Shown piece by piece: positions 1 through 8,782 of a stretch of DNA of 64,000 nucleotides. The notes below the pieces were generated by a model. It was given only the letters and a program-made list of their open reading frames with translations, had not been told where the DNA came from and ran no database searches. Each line of letters begins with the position of its first letter. The first letter of the stretch is position 1. The stretch covers positions 185,346-249,345 of the forward strand of contig JAMPBN010000001.1 of NCBI GenBank assembly GCA_023666665.1. Reading direction: 5' to 3'. The translations under genes were made by a program, and so were the position numbers. The DNA comes from Prevotella sp. Its GTDB lineage: Bacteria; Bacteroidota; Bacteroidia; Bacteroidales; Muribaculaceae.

Positions 1-70
1 AAATGCGCAAAAAATTTTCAAGAGAACATTCAAATAATTATAAACCACGCCATTAGATGCGTGGGTGCAA

Positions 71-130
71 ACGCCTGGAAAGCGTGTATACGCCAAAAGC
101 GTATCCCGAGTTCGAATCTCGGTCACTCCG
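71..130 (+). pseudogene. tRNA-Ser(GGA) 3' fragment, candidate attachment-site scar
   Basis: The anticodon arm (71-86, loop 75-81, anticodon GGA at 77-79), long variable arm (stem 90-93 onwards against 99-104), T arm (106-122 with loop TTCGAAT) and 3' acceptor strand TCACTCC plus discriminator G (123-130) of a serine tRNA are clear. The matching 5' acceptor strand (GGAGTGA) and D arm are absent: the bases before 71 are AT-rich and do not pair. The outermost anticodon-stem pair is already broken, so similarity seems to stop near 71. A 3' tRNA fragment starting in the anticodon arm is the usual product of tyrosine-recombinase integration into a tRNA gene. Integration is inferred, because no integrase lies inside the window. 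Confidence 0.72.
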
Positions 131-138
131 CCCCAAAA

Positions 139-178
139 AAAGCGCCGATAGTCGTTGTGATTGTCGGCGCTTTATTTT
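139..178. terminator. Intrinsic terminator, probably bidirectional
   Basis: Perfect 10-bp stem (139-148 with 164-173, GC-rich centre) flanked by an A-run on the left and TTTATTTTAT on the right, so it can act on both strands. It lies between the tRNA-Ser fragment and the convergent alkaline phosphatase gene. Confidence 0.8.
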
Positions 179-189
179 ATTGGTTGAGT

Positions 190-1563
190 TTATTTTGTGA
201 GTTCACGCAGTTTGTTGGGAATGTCGGTATTGTCGAGCACGCCGCCAAATTCCTCAGCACCAACACCGATTGCAAAGACCGGAACCGGATTGCCGGTGTG
301 CTTGCCGGAGGTGAAACCGTAACCGGCAATTTCGTTCTGTATGGTATAAGCAACTTCTACAAATTCGGGATACGTGGAATAAAGTCCGGTAGTGCTTTTG
401 CCGTTATTTTTAATAAAGGTATTGTTGAATGCGTTGATCAGTCTTTGTTCGCGTTCGGCTGAAATTTCTGACTTTGAATAGAAACCGAGATAGTCAGCGA
501 GTTTCTGCTTCATCTCTTCCCAGGTAATCGGGGTGTTGTTTTTGATTATTGCCCAACATTCATCAGAGAATTGTGCTTTTGACTTTGCCTGACGGTCAAC
601 CACTTTGGGGTAGTTATTATAGCCGACGGATTTTTGTCCGACGGTCATACCTCCGGTTTCATGGTCGGCAGTCACAACTATAAGAGTTTCGTCCGGGTGT
701 TTCAGATAGAAATCATAAGCTTTTTGGAGAACAGAGTCATATGCCAGTACTTCTCGCACAATTGTGATGCCGTCGTTATCGTGGCCGGCCCAGTCAATAT
801 TGCCGCCCTCAACCATAAGGAAGAACTTGTCGGGTGAAGTGCGTTGCATGTGAGCGATTGCCGCATCGGTGTATTGTGATAAGGTGTTACCCTTGGGTGA
901 ATCAACTGCGTAACCCATGTTTTGGCTGACAGTGTCGGTGTTCAGCAGCAAAATTCTTTCATTGTTGACCCCTTCAAGATTTTCTACTCCGCGAACTATC
1001 GCAACGCCCTTGTCTTTGATTTTATCGTAGAGTCCGTTGTATTTACCATTCGTTTTAGTTCCACGAAGCATTGAGCCGGCAAGAAATTTGACAGGAGAAT
1101 CAGCGAATTGCAATGCAATATCCTCCCACATCCAACGGGCCGGAACGTGGGCGTAAAATGCGCCCGGAGTCGCATCGTCAGGGCAAACATTGGTTACGAG
1201 GCCGATTCCGTAGCCGCGTTCTGCAAGGTCGTCGGCAACATTGCGAACGGCAATGGTGTCGGCATTCATTCCGAGCATATTGTTTTTAGTTTTGGAACCG
1301 GTAGCAAGTGCGGTACCGGCGGCCGCAGAATCGGTAACCGGCGTGCTTGCCGAGTAGGTCGTGCAGACACCCGCTATGGGGAATTGCATCATCAGCATTT
1401 TGTCTTGCTGTTTTTGTACGAGCCGGCGATAGGTGTCGGCCGACATTACTTGTCCGTGACCCATGCCGTCGCCGATAAAGTAGAAAATATATTTAGGAGC
1501 GGTTTCAGACGCTGATACACATATGGCCGTAAGGAGTGAGCCAAGCAGGAATTTTATTTTCAT
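190..1563 (-). CDS. Alkaline phosphatase (PhoA family)
   Basis: A 457-residue exported phosphomonoesterase that would release phosphate from organic esters in the periplasm. It has a signal peptide (about residues 1-18), the metal-binding GDGMG at 31-35 (Asp32) and the nucleophile motif TDSAAAG with Ser79. Further metal-ligand motifs are EGGNIDWAGHDND in the middle and TADHETGG near residue 300. Length matches the family. The start overlaps the stop of the thioredoxin-like gene by one base (TAATG), so the two are translationally coupled at the end of the long minus-strand run. No phosphate-responsive box was recognised. The family call is firm; the natural substrate is unknown. Confidence 0.93.
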   Translation of the reverse strand: MKIKFLLGSLLTAICVSASETAPKYIFYFIGDGMGHGQVMSADTYRRLVQKQQDKMLMMQFPIAGVCTTYSASTPVTDSAAAGTALATGSKTKNNMLGMNADTIAVRNVADDLAERGYGIGLVTNVCPDDATPGAFYAHVPARWMWEDIALQFADSPVKFLAGSMLRGTKTNGKYNGLYDKIKDKGVAIVRGVENLEGVNNERILLLNTDTVSQNMGYAVDSPKGNTLSQYTDAAIAHMQRTSPDKFFLMVEGGNIDWAGHDNDGITIVREVLAYDSVLQKAYDFYLKHPDETLIVVTADHETGGMTVGQKSVGYNNYPKVVDRQAKSKAQFSDECWAIIKNNTPITWEEMKQKLADYLGFYSKSEISAEREQRLINAFNNTFIKNNGKSTTGLYSTYPEFVEVAYTIQNEIAGYGFTSGKHTGNPVPVFAIGVGAEEFGGVLDNTDIPNKLRELTK

Positions 1564-2528
1564 TATTTTAATTTCTGTACAGTTTCAGATAATTTGGTAT
1601 GATCGGTTACTCGCTCAACTATTTCTCCGTTTTTAAAGATGAAGAATGTGGGGAACGAGCTTACAGCATATTGGCTGATATGGTTGCGATTTGCCGCATC
1701 GCTTTGATATACGCTGACCCACGGCAAGCCCTCGGAGGCATTAGCCCACAGATGTTGGTTTTCAGCAAATCCGATTTCGTAGATTCCGGCTCCTGAGGCT
1801 TGAGCATCGCCCAATGCGCGAGTGATTGACGGAGTGTTTGAGTCTGTGAAATCCACATATGCCAACACTGCTATCGAATTGGAATCAACGCAGTCGGAGA
1901 GCTTTTGATTTTGGCCGTTTCTGTCCATCAACTCAATATCGTAGTAGCTAATTTCTTCGGCGTAGATAACCTGTCGAGTCGTTGTATCAGACGATTTTGG
2001 CATTTTCTTTTCAAGCTCTGCTCGAAGTATTGAAGTACGCGGGTCTTCGGGTCGCTCTTCAATGTAGCGGTTTGCTATCGTGCGGAGCAGTCGGAAGTCT
2101 TTGTTCAGTCGCGTGGCATAATATGCTGCTGTTGATGAATAAATGCCGTCAAGGGCTATCAACACGGCGCGGCTGTCGTTGGCCAAGGAGTCAATGCGGT
2201 TAAAAAGTTCTGCCTCAAACGATCCGCCACGAACACCGGCTGCGGTTAGAGTCAGCGACTCAGTACTGTCAGCGGGAATACACACCGTGTGGTCAGCGAG
2301 CTTTATTCGATAGATGGTGCCATTTGCTTCCGGCAGATTAAAAACATATTTGCCGTCTTTAACCGAAGTTGAATCAAGGTCGTACCAGCCTCCGGAATAC
2401 GTAGGAGCCTGCACATAAACAGTTTCTACTCCTTCGGGAGCTTCGCCGCTAAGAGTCCAGCCGGCTTTGCGGTTGCAACTGGCAAGAATCAAACCGGATG
2501 CGATAATTGCTATTGAGATTTTTTTCAT
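1563..2528 (-). CDS. Thioredoxin-fold lipoprotein lacking the CXXC active site
   Basis: A 321-residue lipoprotein with signal peptide and lipobox LASC (Cys17). The N-terminal half resembles the DUF4369 beta-rich domain often found before TlpA/AhpC-type thioredoxin domains in Bacteroidetes. The C-terminal half has a thioredoxin fold pattern with the cis-proline motif SSFPTFFIF close to the end. Where a TlpA-like protein would carry WCxxC, this one reads YVDFTDSNTPS, so no redox pair exists and a disulphide reductase role is unlikely. It sits 1 bp from ettA upstream and overlaps phoA downstream. The function is unknown and may be structural or chaperone-like. Confidence 0.8.
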   Translation of the reverse strand: MKKISIAIIASGLILASCNRKAGWTLSGEAPEGVETVYVQAPTYSGGWYDLDSTSVKDGKYVFNLPEANGTIYRIKLADHTVCIPADSTESLTLTAAGVRGGSFEAELFNRIDSLANDSRAVLIALDGIYSSTAAYYATRLNKDFRLLRTIANRYIEERPEDPRTSILRAELEKKMPKSSDTTTRQVIYAEEISYYDIELMDRNGQNQKLSDCVDSNSIAVLAYVDFTDSNTPSITRALGDAQASGAGIYEIGFAENQHLWANASEGLPWVSVYQSDAANRNHISQYAVSSFPTFFIFKNGEIVERVTDHTKLSETVQKLK

Positions 2529-2529
2529 C

Positions 2530-4203
2530 TTATTCCATCAACTTGCGATAGCGACGGCGTACCGGCTCTTTACCGTCGGGAGTGTGTGAGCGCTTATATT
2601 CTTCGTAGTCGGAATATGAACCCTCATAGTATACTACGTTGCCTTCGCCCTCAAATGAGAGGATATGGGTACAGATGCGGTCGAGGAACCAACGGTCGTG
2701 GCTCACTACGACAGCGCAACCAGCAAATGCTTCGAGACCCTCTTCAAGAGCGCGGAGAGTGTTAACGTCAATGTCGTTGGTCGGTTCGTCAAGCAGTAAG
2801 ACATTACCCTCCTGTTTCAGCGCCATAGCGAGATGCAAACGGTTGCGTTCACCGCCGGAGAGTACGCCGACTTTCTTTTCCTGATCTGCACCGGAGAAGT
2901 TGAATTTGCTGAGATATGCGCGGGCGTTTACGTCGCGGCCTCCCATACGGAAAGACTCCACGCCTTGTGAAATAACTTCATAGACAGATTTTTCGGGCAG
3001 AAGGTCGTGGTGTGATTGGTCAACGTATGCCACTTTGACCGTTTCTCCGACATCAAATGAACCGGCATCGGGATTTTCAAGACCCATAATCAGTTTGAAC
3101 AGGGTGGTTTTGCCCGCGCCGTTGGGGCCGATTACGCCGACAATGCCGTTGGGGGGCAGCGTGAAGTCGAGGTTGTTGAAAAGCTGCTTTTTCCCAAAAG
3201 CCTTGACGAGACCGTGGGCTTCGATAACTTTATTGCCGAGTCGAGGACCATTGGGTATGAAGATTTCGAGTTTTTCTTCGCGTTCTTTTTGGTCTTCGTT
3301 GAGCAGTCGGTCGTAGGAATTCAGACGAGCTTTACCCTTGGCCTGACGAGCCTTGGGAGCCATACGCACCCATTCGAGTTCGCGTTCAAGGGTTTTGCGT
3401 CGCTTGCTTGCTTGTTTTTCTTCCTGAGCCATACGCTTGGTTTTCTGCTCAAGCCAAGATGAGTAATTGCCTTTCCAGGGAATGCCCTCGCCGCGGTCAA
3501 GTTCGAGAATCCATCCGGCAACGTGGTCGAGAAAATAGCGGTCGTGGGTAATGGCGATGACCGTGCCGGGGTATTGCTGGAGGTGCTGTTCGAGCCAATC
3601 AATTGACTCGGCATCAAGGTGGTTGGTGGGTTCGTCGAGCAAAAGAATGTCAGGCTGTTGAAGCAACAAGCGGCAGAGAGCCACTCGGCGGCGTTCGCCT
3701 CCGGACAGGGTAGTGACCGGTTGATCATCGGGGGGGCATTGCAGTGCATCCATTGCCCGCTCAAGTTTGGAGTCAATGTTCCAAGCGTCGGCAGCATCCA
3801 GTTTGTCTTGCAATTCTGCTTGTTTTGCAAGCAGTGTGTCATAATCGGCATCAGGGTCTGCAAATGCCTCATTGACTTTATCATATTCGGCGAGCATATC
3901 CATAATCGGCTGAACGCCTTCGCGAACTACCTCAATGACCGTTTTACTCGGGTCAAGATGCGGATCCTGCTCAAGATAGCCAACGGAATATCCGGGTGAG
4001 AACACAACTTCGCCCTGATAGTTTTTATCTATTCCGGCAATGATTTTCAGAAGTGAAGATTTACCTGAGCCATTCAAGCCTATGATACCTATTTTAGCAC
4101 CATAAAAGAACGAGAGGTAAATGTTTTTAAGAACTTGTTTTTGTGGAGGGTAGGTCTTACTTACGCCTACCATCGAGAATATTACTTTTTTATCGTCTGC
4201 CAT
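2530..4203 (-). CDS. ettA: ABC-F protein EttA, energy-dependent translational throttle
   Basis: A 557-residue soluble tandem ATPase without membrane segments. Each half has a Walker A (GLNGSGKSS and GPNGAGKTT), an LSGGE signature and a LLLDEPTN Walker B. The spacing and the long linker rich in Lys/Arg/Glu between the halves match EttA rather than drug-resistance ABC-F members. EttA binds the ribosomal E site and gates the first elongation steps according to the ATP/ADP ratio. The gene lies 28 bp after the large lipoprotein gene and is followed after 1 bp by the thioredoxin-like gene. Subfamily assignment is from overall resemblance. Confidence 0.92.
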   Translation of the reverse strand: MADDKKVIFSMVGVSKTYPPQKQVLKNIYLSFFYGAKIGIIGLNGSGKSSLLKIIAGIDKNYQGEVVFSPGYSVGYLEQDPHLDPSKTVIEVVREGVQPIMDMLAEYDKVNEAFADPDADYDTLLAKQAELQDKLDAADAWNIDSKLERAMDALQCPPDDQPVTTLSGGERRRVALCRLLLQQPDILLLDEPTNHLDAESIDWLEQHLQQYPGTVIAITHDRYFLDHVAGWILELDRGEGIPWKGNYSSWLEQKTKRMAQEEKQASKRRKTLERELEWVRMAPKARQAKGKARLNSYDRLLNEDQKEREEKLEIFIPNGPRLGNKVIEAHGLVKAFGKKQLFNNLDFTLPPNGIVGVIGPNGAGKTTLFKLIMGLENPDAGSFDVGETVKVAYVDQSHHDLLPEKSVYEVISQGVESFRMGGRDVNARAYLSKFNFSGADQEKKVGVLSGGERNRLHLAMALKQEGNVLLLDEPTNDIDVNTLRALEEGLEAFAGCAVVVSHDRWFLDRICTHILSFEGEGNVVYYEGSYSDYEEYKRSHTPDGKEPVRRRYRKLME

Positions 4204-4231
4204 TCTGCGAGTGGGTTAGGGGGTTATGGGG

Positions 4232-6169
4232 TTAATTAAATGCGGCCATCCAACCCATAAAGTTTACAATGTTTGGGTTTAACATATCGTTAGCAGTAAC
4301 TTTAATAACTGAAGTTGGAGTAGTTTGACCTTCAATAAAATATTTGAATTCTACATTGCCATCGGGTGAATTAGCGGCAAACCAAATACCGTCAGACATA
4401 ACTTGTGCATTTATAAACCGGGAATCAACACCTTCCAGCAGCAATGGTTCACCATAGCTGTCAAACGGTTGAGCAATAATGTTTTTATCTAAAGTTTCAG
4501 CATACCTGAAATTACCTTGATAAGGATATGTATTACCGAAAAGAAGGCCATTTGATGCTTTGCCGTAGGGTAGTTCACACTGTTTCTTGTCTTCTTCCGT
4601 GAGTGTGTATGCGTTCACATTGTTTTTATCAATGTAGTATGCTTTGACTTCTCCAAATTGGGCATTATCAGGAATTATGGGGCGCAAATATGTTCCGTCG
4701 GGTGTAGCAAAAATTTCATAGCTTCTCCCGATGGCAGAATTGTTATCCCAGTATTCCCATATCAGAGAACTTTCGCTATTGATTGGGGCGATGTAACATT
4801 CGTGTCTGTAGTTCGTTCCGTTAGCTGACAGAGCGGAATAATTCAGCACACGCAAAATCTCCCCACGTGAATAAATGGGAATGCCATATTGTGTGAGGTG
4901 CTTATCATCAGACGCAAATGTAAATATACCCGGTGCCGGCATAGGCGCAACGGTATGAAACGTATTATCCCAATATTCCGCAGATGATAATTGAACTATG
5001 TTTCCGGCTGCAAGTATTTTGGGATAACTGGAGTTGTAGACAGCATTATTTAGCGCCTTGGCTTCAATTTCCGGATAGTATTCGGGAATATCATTTGCGC
5101 GCTGCAATACTTCATCCTTTGTTATTTGATATGGGGAAATTTGATAGCATTGACCGTATGATGAAGCCGCAACTATATTGGAGTCTCCTGCCCACACGGC
5201 ATTTTCAACCGTTTTAGGTATCGAAATATTATAACAAACGCCGGTTTCGTTATCTATCAGGATATTAGATGCGTGTCCGGTAATAAATACCGTGTATGTA
5301 TCATCATTATAATTTTTTTGGTCTGCTAAAATGATGGTAGCAAGGAGATATTTTGGTGTAATGGGTACTATGCTCAGAATACCGTCAATGCCGGCACAGA
5401 TACCTTTTTGACATATCAAATATGGCTGAACCTTGTTGCCGTTTACATCAAATGCTAATGTTTGAGCATAATCATCGGGGTTAAAACACGCGAGTAGCCG
5501 AGTCTCTTTGCCCTCAAAGACGACGGGCCTTTCGTCAAAATATGGGGTACTCGTGCTTTCGGGAGTATAAATCTTTACCGTGCCATAGTCGATTTTAAAA
5601 TCTCCTATTTCAACTGTCATTTCAGATTCACCTGAAAATGAATCTGAAACAGTTAAAACGGCATTATGTTCGTTGATGGTTTCCGCTGATATTACTTCTC
5701 CGTTTAAATATATTTTTAACGGATTTTTTGTGAAATCAAATGTTGACGAATAAATATACGTCGGGTAAGTATTAATTAATGTCTGCCCTAATGTCAGCTC
5801 AATAATCTGACCATTCGCCGTTTCATTAGATTGAATAACGTGTAAGCTCACTTTACCGTTTTCTCCGTTGATGTCGTAGTAAACATCGCGAGATTCACCG
5901 GTAATATTTGGCAAAAACGAGAAGTTTATTTCTACAAGTCCTGCGCCGGATAATTGTTCAGGTATACACCAATCGAGGTTGTCTCCTCCATTTAAAGTCC
6001 ATTGTCCTAAATCTATGCCGGAAAAGGTTGCTGACAGTTGGTCGGCATAAACAATCAGATCTTCTGAACTTTCGGTGTAAACGTCCTCGGGTTCTTCTAC
6101 GACGTTTGTTTGCGTACAAGAGGTTGCAGCAATCAAACAAAGCAGAACGGATAGATATTTATGCGACAT
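4232..6169 (-). CDS. Large lipoprotein of unknown function
   Basis: I choose the ATG at 6167-6169 (645 residues) because it begins a classical lipoprotein signal (MSHKYLSVLL..., lipobox AATSC). An upstream in-frame ATG at 6217 would place 16 charged residues before it and run further into def. The protein is rich in Asn, Tyr, Thr and acidic residues and looks all-beta. The N-terminal third could hold IPT/TIG-like modules and the rest may be propeller-like, but no family is recognised with confidence. It is likely an outer-membrane or surface lipoprotein. It sits between two translation-related genes (def, ettA) and is AT-richer than both, which suggests a later insertion into the operon. Confidence 0.75.
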   Translation of the reverse strand: MSHKYLSVLLCLIAATSCTQTNVVEEPEDVYTESSEDLIVYADQLSATFSGIDLGQWTLNGGDNLDWCIPEQLSGAGLVEINFSFLPNITGESRDVYYDINGENGKVSLHVIQSNETANGQIIELTLGQTLINTYPTYIYSSTFDFTKNPLKIYLNGEVISAETINEHNAVLTVSDSFSGESEMTVEIGDFKIDYGTVKIYTPESTSTPYFDERPVVFEGKETRLLACFNPDDYAQTLAFDVNGNKVQPYLICQKGICAGIDGILSIVPITPKYLLATIILADQKNYNDDTYTVFITGHASNILIDNETGVCYNISIPKTVENAVWAGDSNIVAASSYGQCYQISPYQITKDEVLQRANDIPEYYPEIEAKALNNAVYNSSYPKILAAGNIVQLSSAEYWDNTFHTVAPMPAPGIFTFASDDKHLTQYGIPIYSRGEILRVLNYSALSANGTNYRHECYIAPINSESSLIWEYWDNNSAIGRSYEIFATPDGTYLRPIIPDNAQFGEVKAYYIDKNNVNAYTLTEEDKKQCELPYGKASNGLLFGNTYPYQGNFRYAETLDKNIIAQPFDSYGEPLLLEGVDSRFINAQVMSDGIWFAANSPDGNVEFKYFIEGQTTPTSVIKVTANDMLNPNIVNFMGWMAAFN

Positions 6170-6171
6170 AT

Positions 6172-6741
6172 TCAGCGCTTTTTGCCGTGAGCGGCGGTTT
6201 TTACTTTGTAGTCGCAAGAGAATTTGCCATCCATAAGGTTGCGCAGCTTGTTGCGAATAAGTAGTTTGCGAGTAGTGGACACGTGGTCCATATACACCTT
6301 ACCGTTGAGGTGATCAACCTCGTGTTGAACGCAGCGGCTCAGAAAGCCGCTCATTTCCTCTTCGTGGGGAGTGAAGTTTTCGTCGAGCCAGCGGAGGCGG
6401 ATGTGTTCAACGCGGTCAACGTTCTCACTCAAACCGGGAAGACTAAGGCAACCCTCGGAGCGAGATATTTCTTCGCCACCAAGAACTTCAATCTCAGGGT
6501 TGATTAAAACCATTTTTCGACCTGCACATTCCGGGAATTGGTCTTTAAGCACATCGGCATCAATTACAACGAGTTTTATGCTCAGTCCGACTTGAGGCGC
6601 AGCGAGTCCGCAACCCTCGGCGGCATACATGGTTTCAAACATGTCGTCGATGAGCTTAGGCAACTCGGGATATTCTTTGGTTACGGCTACGGTTTCACGA
6701 CGTAGTACCGGATGTCCGTAAATATAAACCGGGAGTTTCAT
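6172..6741 (-). CDS. def: Peptide deformylase
   Basis: A 189-residue metalloenzyme that removes the N-formyl group from nascent proteins. All three family motifs are present: GCGLAAPQ at 43-50, EGCLS at 96-100 (Cys metal ligand) and HEVDH at 140-144 (two His ligands and the catalytic Glu). Length is normal. It lies 1 bp downstream of ruvX in the minus-strand run and 2 bp upstream of the lipoprotein start. Confidence 0.97.
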   Translation of the reverse strand: MKLPVYIYGHPVLRRETVAVTKEYPELPKLIDDMFETMYAAEGCGLAAPQVGLSIKLVVIDADVLKDQFPECAGRKMVLINPEIEVLGGEEISRSEGCLSLPGLSENVDRVEHIRLRWLDENFTPHEEEMSGFLSRCVQHEVDHLNGKVYMDHVSTTRKLLIRNKLRNLMDGKFSCDYKVKTAAHGKKR

Positions 6742-6742
6742 T

Positions 6743-7165
6743 TTATTTATTATAAATACTTTGTAAATAATCTGTTAGAATAATTGTTGCGGCAACGCGG
6801 TCAACTGTTGGTTTGTCCCGGCGTGCTTTTTTGCGTAGTCCGCCGTCAATCATTGCGCGGTGTGCAATAGTTGAGGTAAAACGCTCATCGTAGAATTGCA
6901 TATCAACGGAGATAGGCAGACGCTTGCGCAACCCGCGAGAGAATGGCTCAATATAACTCCATGATTCCGAAGGTTCTCCCCGCAGCGTAATGGGCTTGCC
7001 AATCAATACGAGATCAACGCGATTGTTGGCAATGTAATCCAACACGAATTGAAGCAGTTCGGAACTGTTGACCGTAGTAAGAGGTGATGCAGTGATGCGC
7101 AACTCATCGGTCACTGCGATGCCGCAGCGACGTTTGCCATAGTCTATGCAGAGAATCCGTGCCAT
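6743..7165 (-). CDS. ruvX: RuvX/YqgF-type RNase H-fold nuclease (putative Holliday junction resolvase)
   Basis: 140 residues. The RNase H-like start CIDYGKRRCGIAV (residues 5-17) carries the first catalytic Asp, and the family motif FYDERFTS and a late Asp (KPTVDRVAATIIL) follow. In E. coli the homologue YqgF acts in 16S rRNA 5' maturation, while other studies describe resolvase activity. Here it sits directly before def, a common Bacteroidales arrangement. Length is typical. Confidence 0.93.
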   Translation of the reverse strand: MARILCIDYGKRRCGIAVTDELRITASPLTTVNSSELLQFVLDYIANNRVDLVLIGKPITLRGEPSESWSYIEPFSRGLRKRLPISVDMQFYDERFTSTIAHRAMIDGGLRKKARRDKPTVDRVAATIILTDYLQSIYNK

Positions 7166-7187
7166 TACTATGGCACAAAGTTACGAA

Positions 7188-7757
7188 TTATTTTTGAATT
7201 TCTCTAAATATGCGCAGACAGGCGTAGGCATCAAGGGCAGCATAATGCTGTTGTGCCGGTGTGAGTTCGGTGGCTTCCCAGTTTGTTAAACGCTGCGCTT
7301 TTGAAATGCGTTTTCCAAAAAGCAAAGCGTAGATTTTTGTCAGCGATGCCTCACCGATGCCGTGTTCTTTTACTATGGACTGCAACTCAACGAATCCTTT
7401 TGGAGAAAGCGGCTCGATGCGGTTCAAAACGTGAAAATCGTCTTTGGTTGAAAGTCCGATTTTTAGTACGTTCTCACATTCAAGCAGCTCTTTAAGTTCC
7501 GGCATTATTCCCAACCGGTTCAAGCGGATAAGAAAACAGATATTCTCTGTAGAGAGTTGCATCAAAGCAACTTTATGATTATCGCCTTTTCGGAAAGAAG
7601 GACGGGTTTCCGTATCAAACCCAATTACAGGCTGGTCCATAAGAAACGCTATGGCTTTACGCGCTGCGGCCGGAGTCTGCACCAGTTCAATTCTCCCTGA
7701 AAACACCTCTGCAGGAAGTTTTGAAAGAGTTTCTTTATCAATGGTTTTCAGTTCCAT
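7188..7757 (-). CDS. 3'-5' exonuclease of the DnaQ/RNase D type
   Basis: A 189-residue protein consisting only of a DNA_pol_A_exo1-like domain. It shows Exo I (GFDTE, Asp48/Glu50), Exo II around KDDFHVL and Exo III YAALDAY (Tyr172, Asp176), the DEDDy pattern. There is no HRDC domain, so it is not RNase D proper. The substrate, RNA or DNA, cannot be told from sequence. Its start overlaps the end of the O-methyltransferase gene by 20 bp, so they are co-transcribed. Confidence 0.88.
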   Translation of the reverse strand: MELKTIDKETLSKLPAEVFSGRIELVQTPAAARKAIAFLMDQPVIGFDTETRPSFRKGDNHKVALMQLSTENICFLIRLNRLGIMPELKELLECENVLKIGLSTKDDFHVLNRIEPLSPKGFVELQSIVKEHGIGEASLTKIYALLFGKRISKAQRLTNWEATELTPAQQHYAALDAYACLRIFREIQK

Positions 7758-8373
7758 ATCTCATTAATGTAATACCGTCGCGCAGTGGTAATATCACGGG
7801 GTGAATGCGGTTTTCAAGACGCTTCACCTTTTCGTTGAAATCACGTATGCCCTGTGTCTGCGCATCACGCTCATCTGAATCTGTTACTTTGCCCGCCCAA
7901 AGAGTATTGTCGGCGATTATAAAACCTCCCTCGGTCATTTTGGGTAATATCAGCTCCAAGTATCTTGAATATTCGCGTTTGTTGGCATCAATATATACCA
8001 AGTCCCAAGTTCCGGGCAACTTTTCAATATAAGCCGAAGCATCGCCAATATGCAATGTTATCCTGTTGTCAGCTGCAAACAGTTGCCTCAAAGCGTCTTC
8101 ATCCTCATCGTTATGTTCAACGGTGTGCAGCTCGCCGTCTGGCGCTAACCCCTCGGCCAGGCATATTGCCGAATAGCCGGTAAAAGTGCCGAGTTCAAGA
8201 ACGCGCCTGGGACGAATCATATAGCTCAGCATTGACAACAATCGTCCCTGGAGATGACCTGAGCACTGATGGGGGTATAAATGATAAAGTTGGGTAGCGC
8301 GGTCAAGCTCGTGAAGCCGTTCAGGTTCAGTCTCTATGTGATTGAGTATATACGACTCAAGTTCAGCGTCCAC
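7738..8373 (-). CDS. SAM-dependent O-methyltransferase (class I, COMT-like)
   Basis: I prefer the GTG at 8371-8373 (211 residues), which overlaps the aroQ stop in GTGGACGCTGA. The first upstream ATG (8430) would add 19 residues lying wholly inside aroQ and unlike the family N-terminus. The SAM site LELGTFTGYS falls at about residues 59-68, followed by an acidic motif (VEHND), a metal-binding YIDANKREY and NTLWAGKV, as in bacterial catechol O-methyltransferase-like enzymes. The acceptor substrate is unknown. Confidence 0.87.
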   Translation of the reverse strand: MDAELESYILNHIETEPERLHELDRATQLYHLYPHQCSGHLQGRLLSMLSYMIRPRRVLELGTFTGYSAICLAEGLAPDGELHTVEHNDEDEDALRQLFAADNRITLHIGDASAYIEKLPGTWDLVYIDANKREYSRYLELILPKMTEGGFIIADNTLWAGKVTDSDERDAQTQGIRDFNEKVKRLENRIHPVILPLRDGITLMRYGTENH

Positions 8374-8782
8374 CGAGCAGGGCCTCCACTCCCAGGCGAT
8401 AGCTATCCAAGCCAAATCCGGCAATAACACCTTTGCACACTCCTGAAATCAACGACTTATGCCTGATTTCTTCACGGCCATGTACGTTTGAAATGTGTAC
8501 TTCAACAACCGGCAATTCTATTGCGGCAATCGCATCGGCAATCGCAAGCGACGTATGCGTATAAGCTCCCGCGTTGAGTACTATTCCGGCATATGTATGA
8601 TCGAATCCAACCTTATGGAGTTTATCAATTATTGCGCCTTCGTGATTGCTCTGAAAATATTCAACCTCACAAAGACTTGCCAATCTCTGAAGACACGAGT
8701 CCATTGTTTCCGAACCATATATTTCAGGTTCACGATGACCAAGGAGGTTGAGGTTGGGGCCGTTTATTATCAATGCTTTCAT
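8363..8782 (-). CDS. aroQ: Type II 3-dehydroquinate dehydratase
   Basis: 139 residues. It converts 3-dehydroquinate to 3-dehydroshikimate in the shikimate pathway. The signature IINGPNLNLLGHREPEIYG opens the protein and carries the catalytic Arg/Tyr region. QSNHEGAIIDKLH, NAGAYTHTS and EVHISNVHGREE match the substrate-binding blocks of the dodecameric type II enzyme. It overlaps the preceding gene by 4 bp (ATGA). Confidence 0.97.
   Translation of the reverse strand: MKALIINGPNLNLLGHREPEIYGSETMDSCLQRLASLCEVEYFQSNHEGAIIDKLHKVGFDHTYAGIVLNAGAYTHTSLAIADAIAAIELPVVEVHISNVHGREEIRHKSLISGVCKGVIAGFGLDSYRLGVEALLGGR

Noticed and set aside
30-130. A complete tRNA-Ser gene at the left edge
   Set aside because: No 5' acceptor strand complementary to TCACTCC and no D arm can be found in the preceding bases, so only the 3' part is real.
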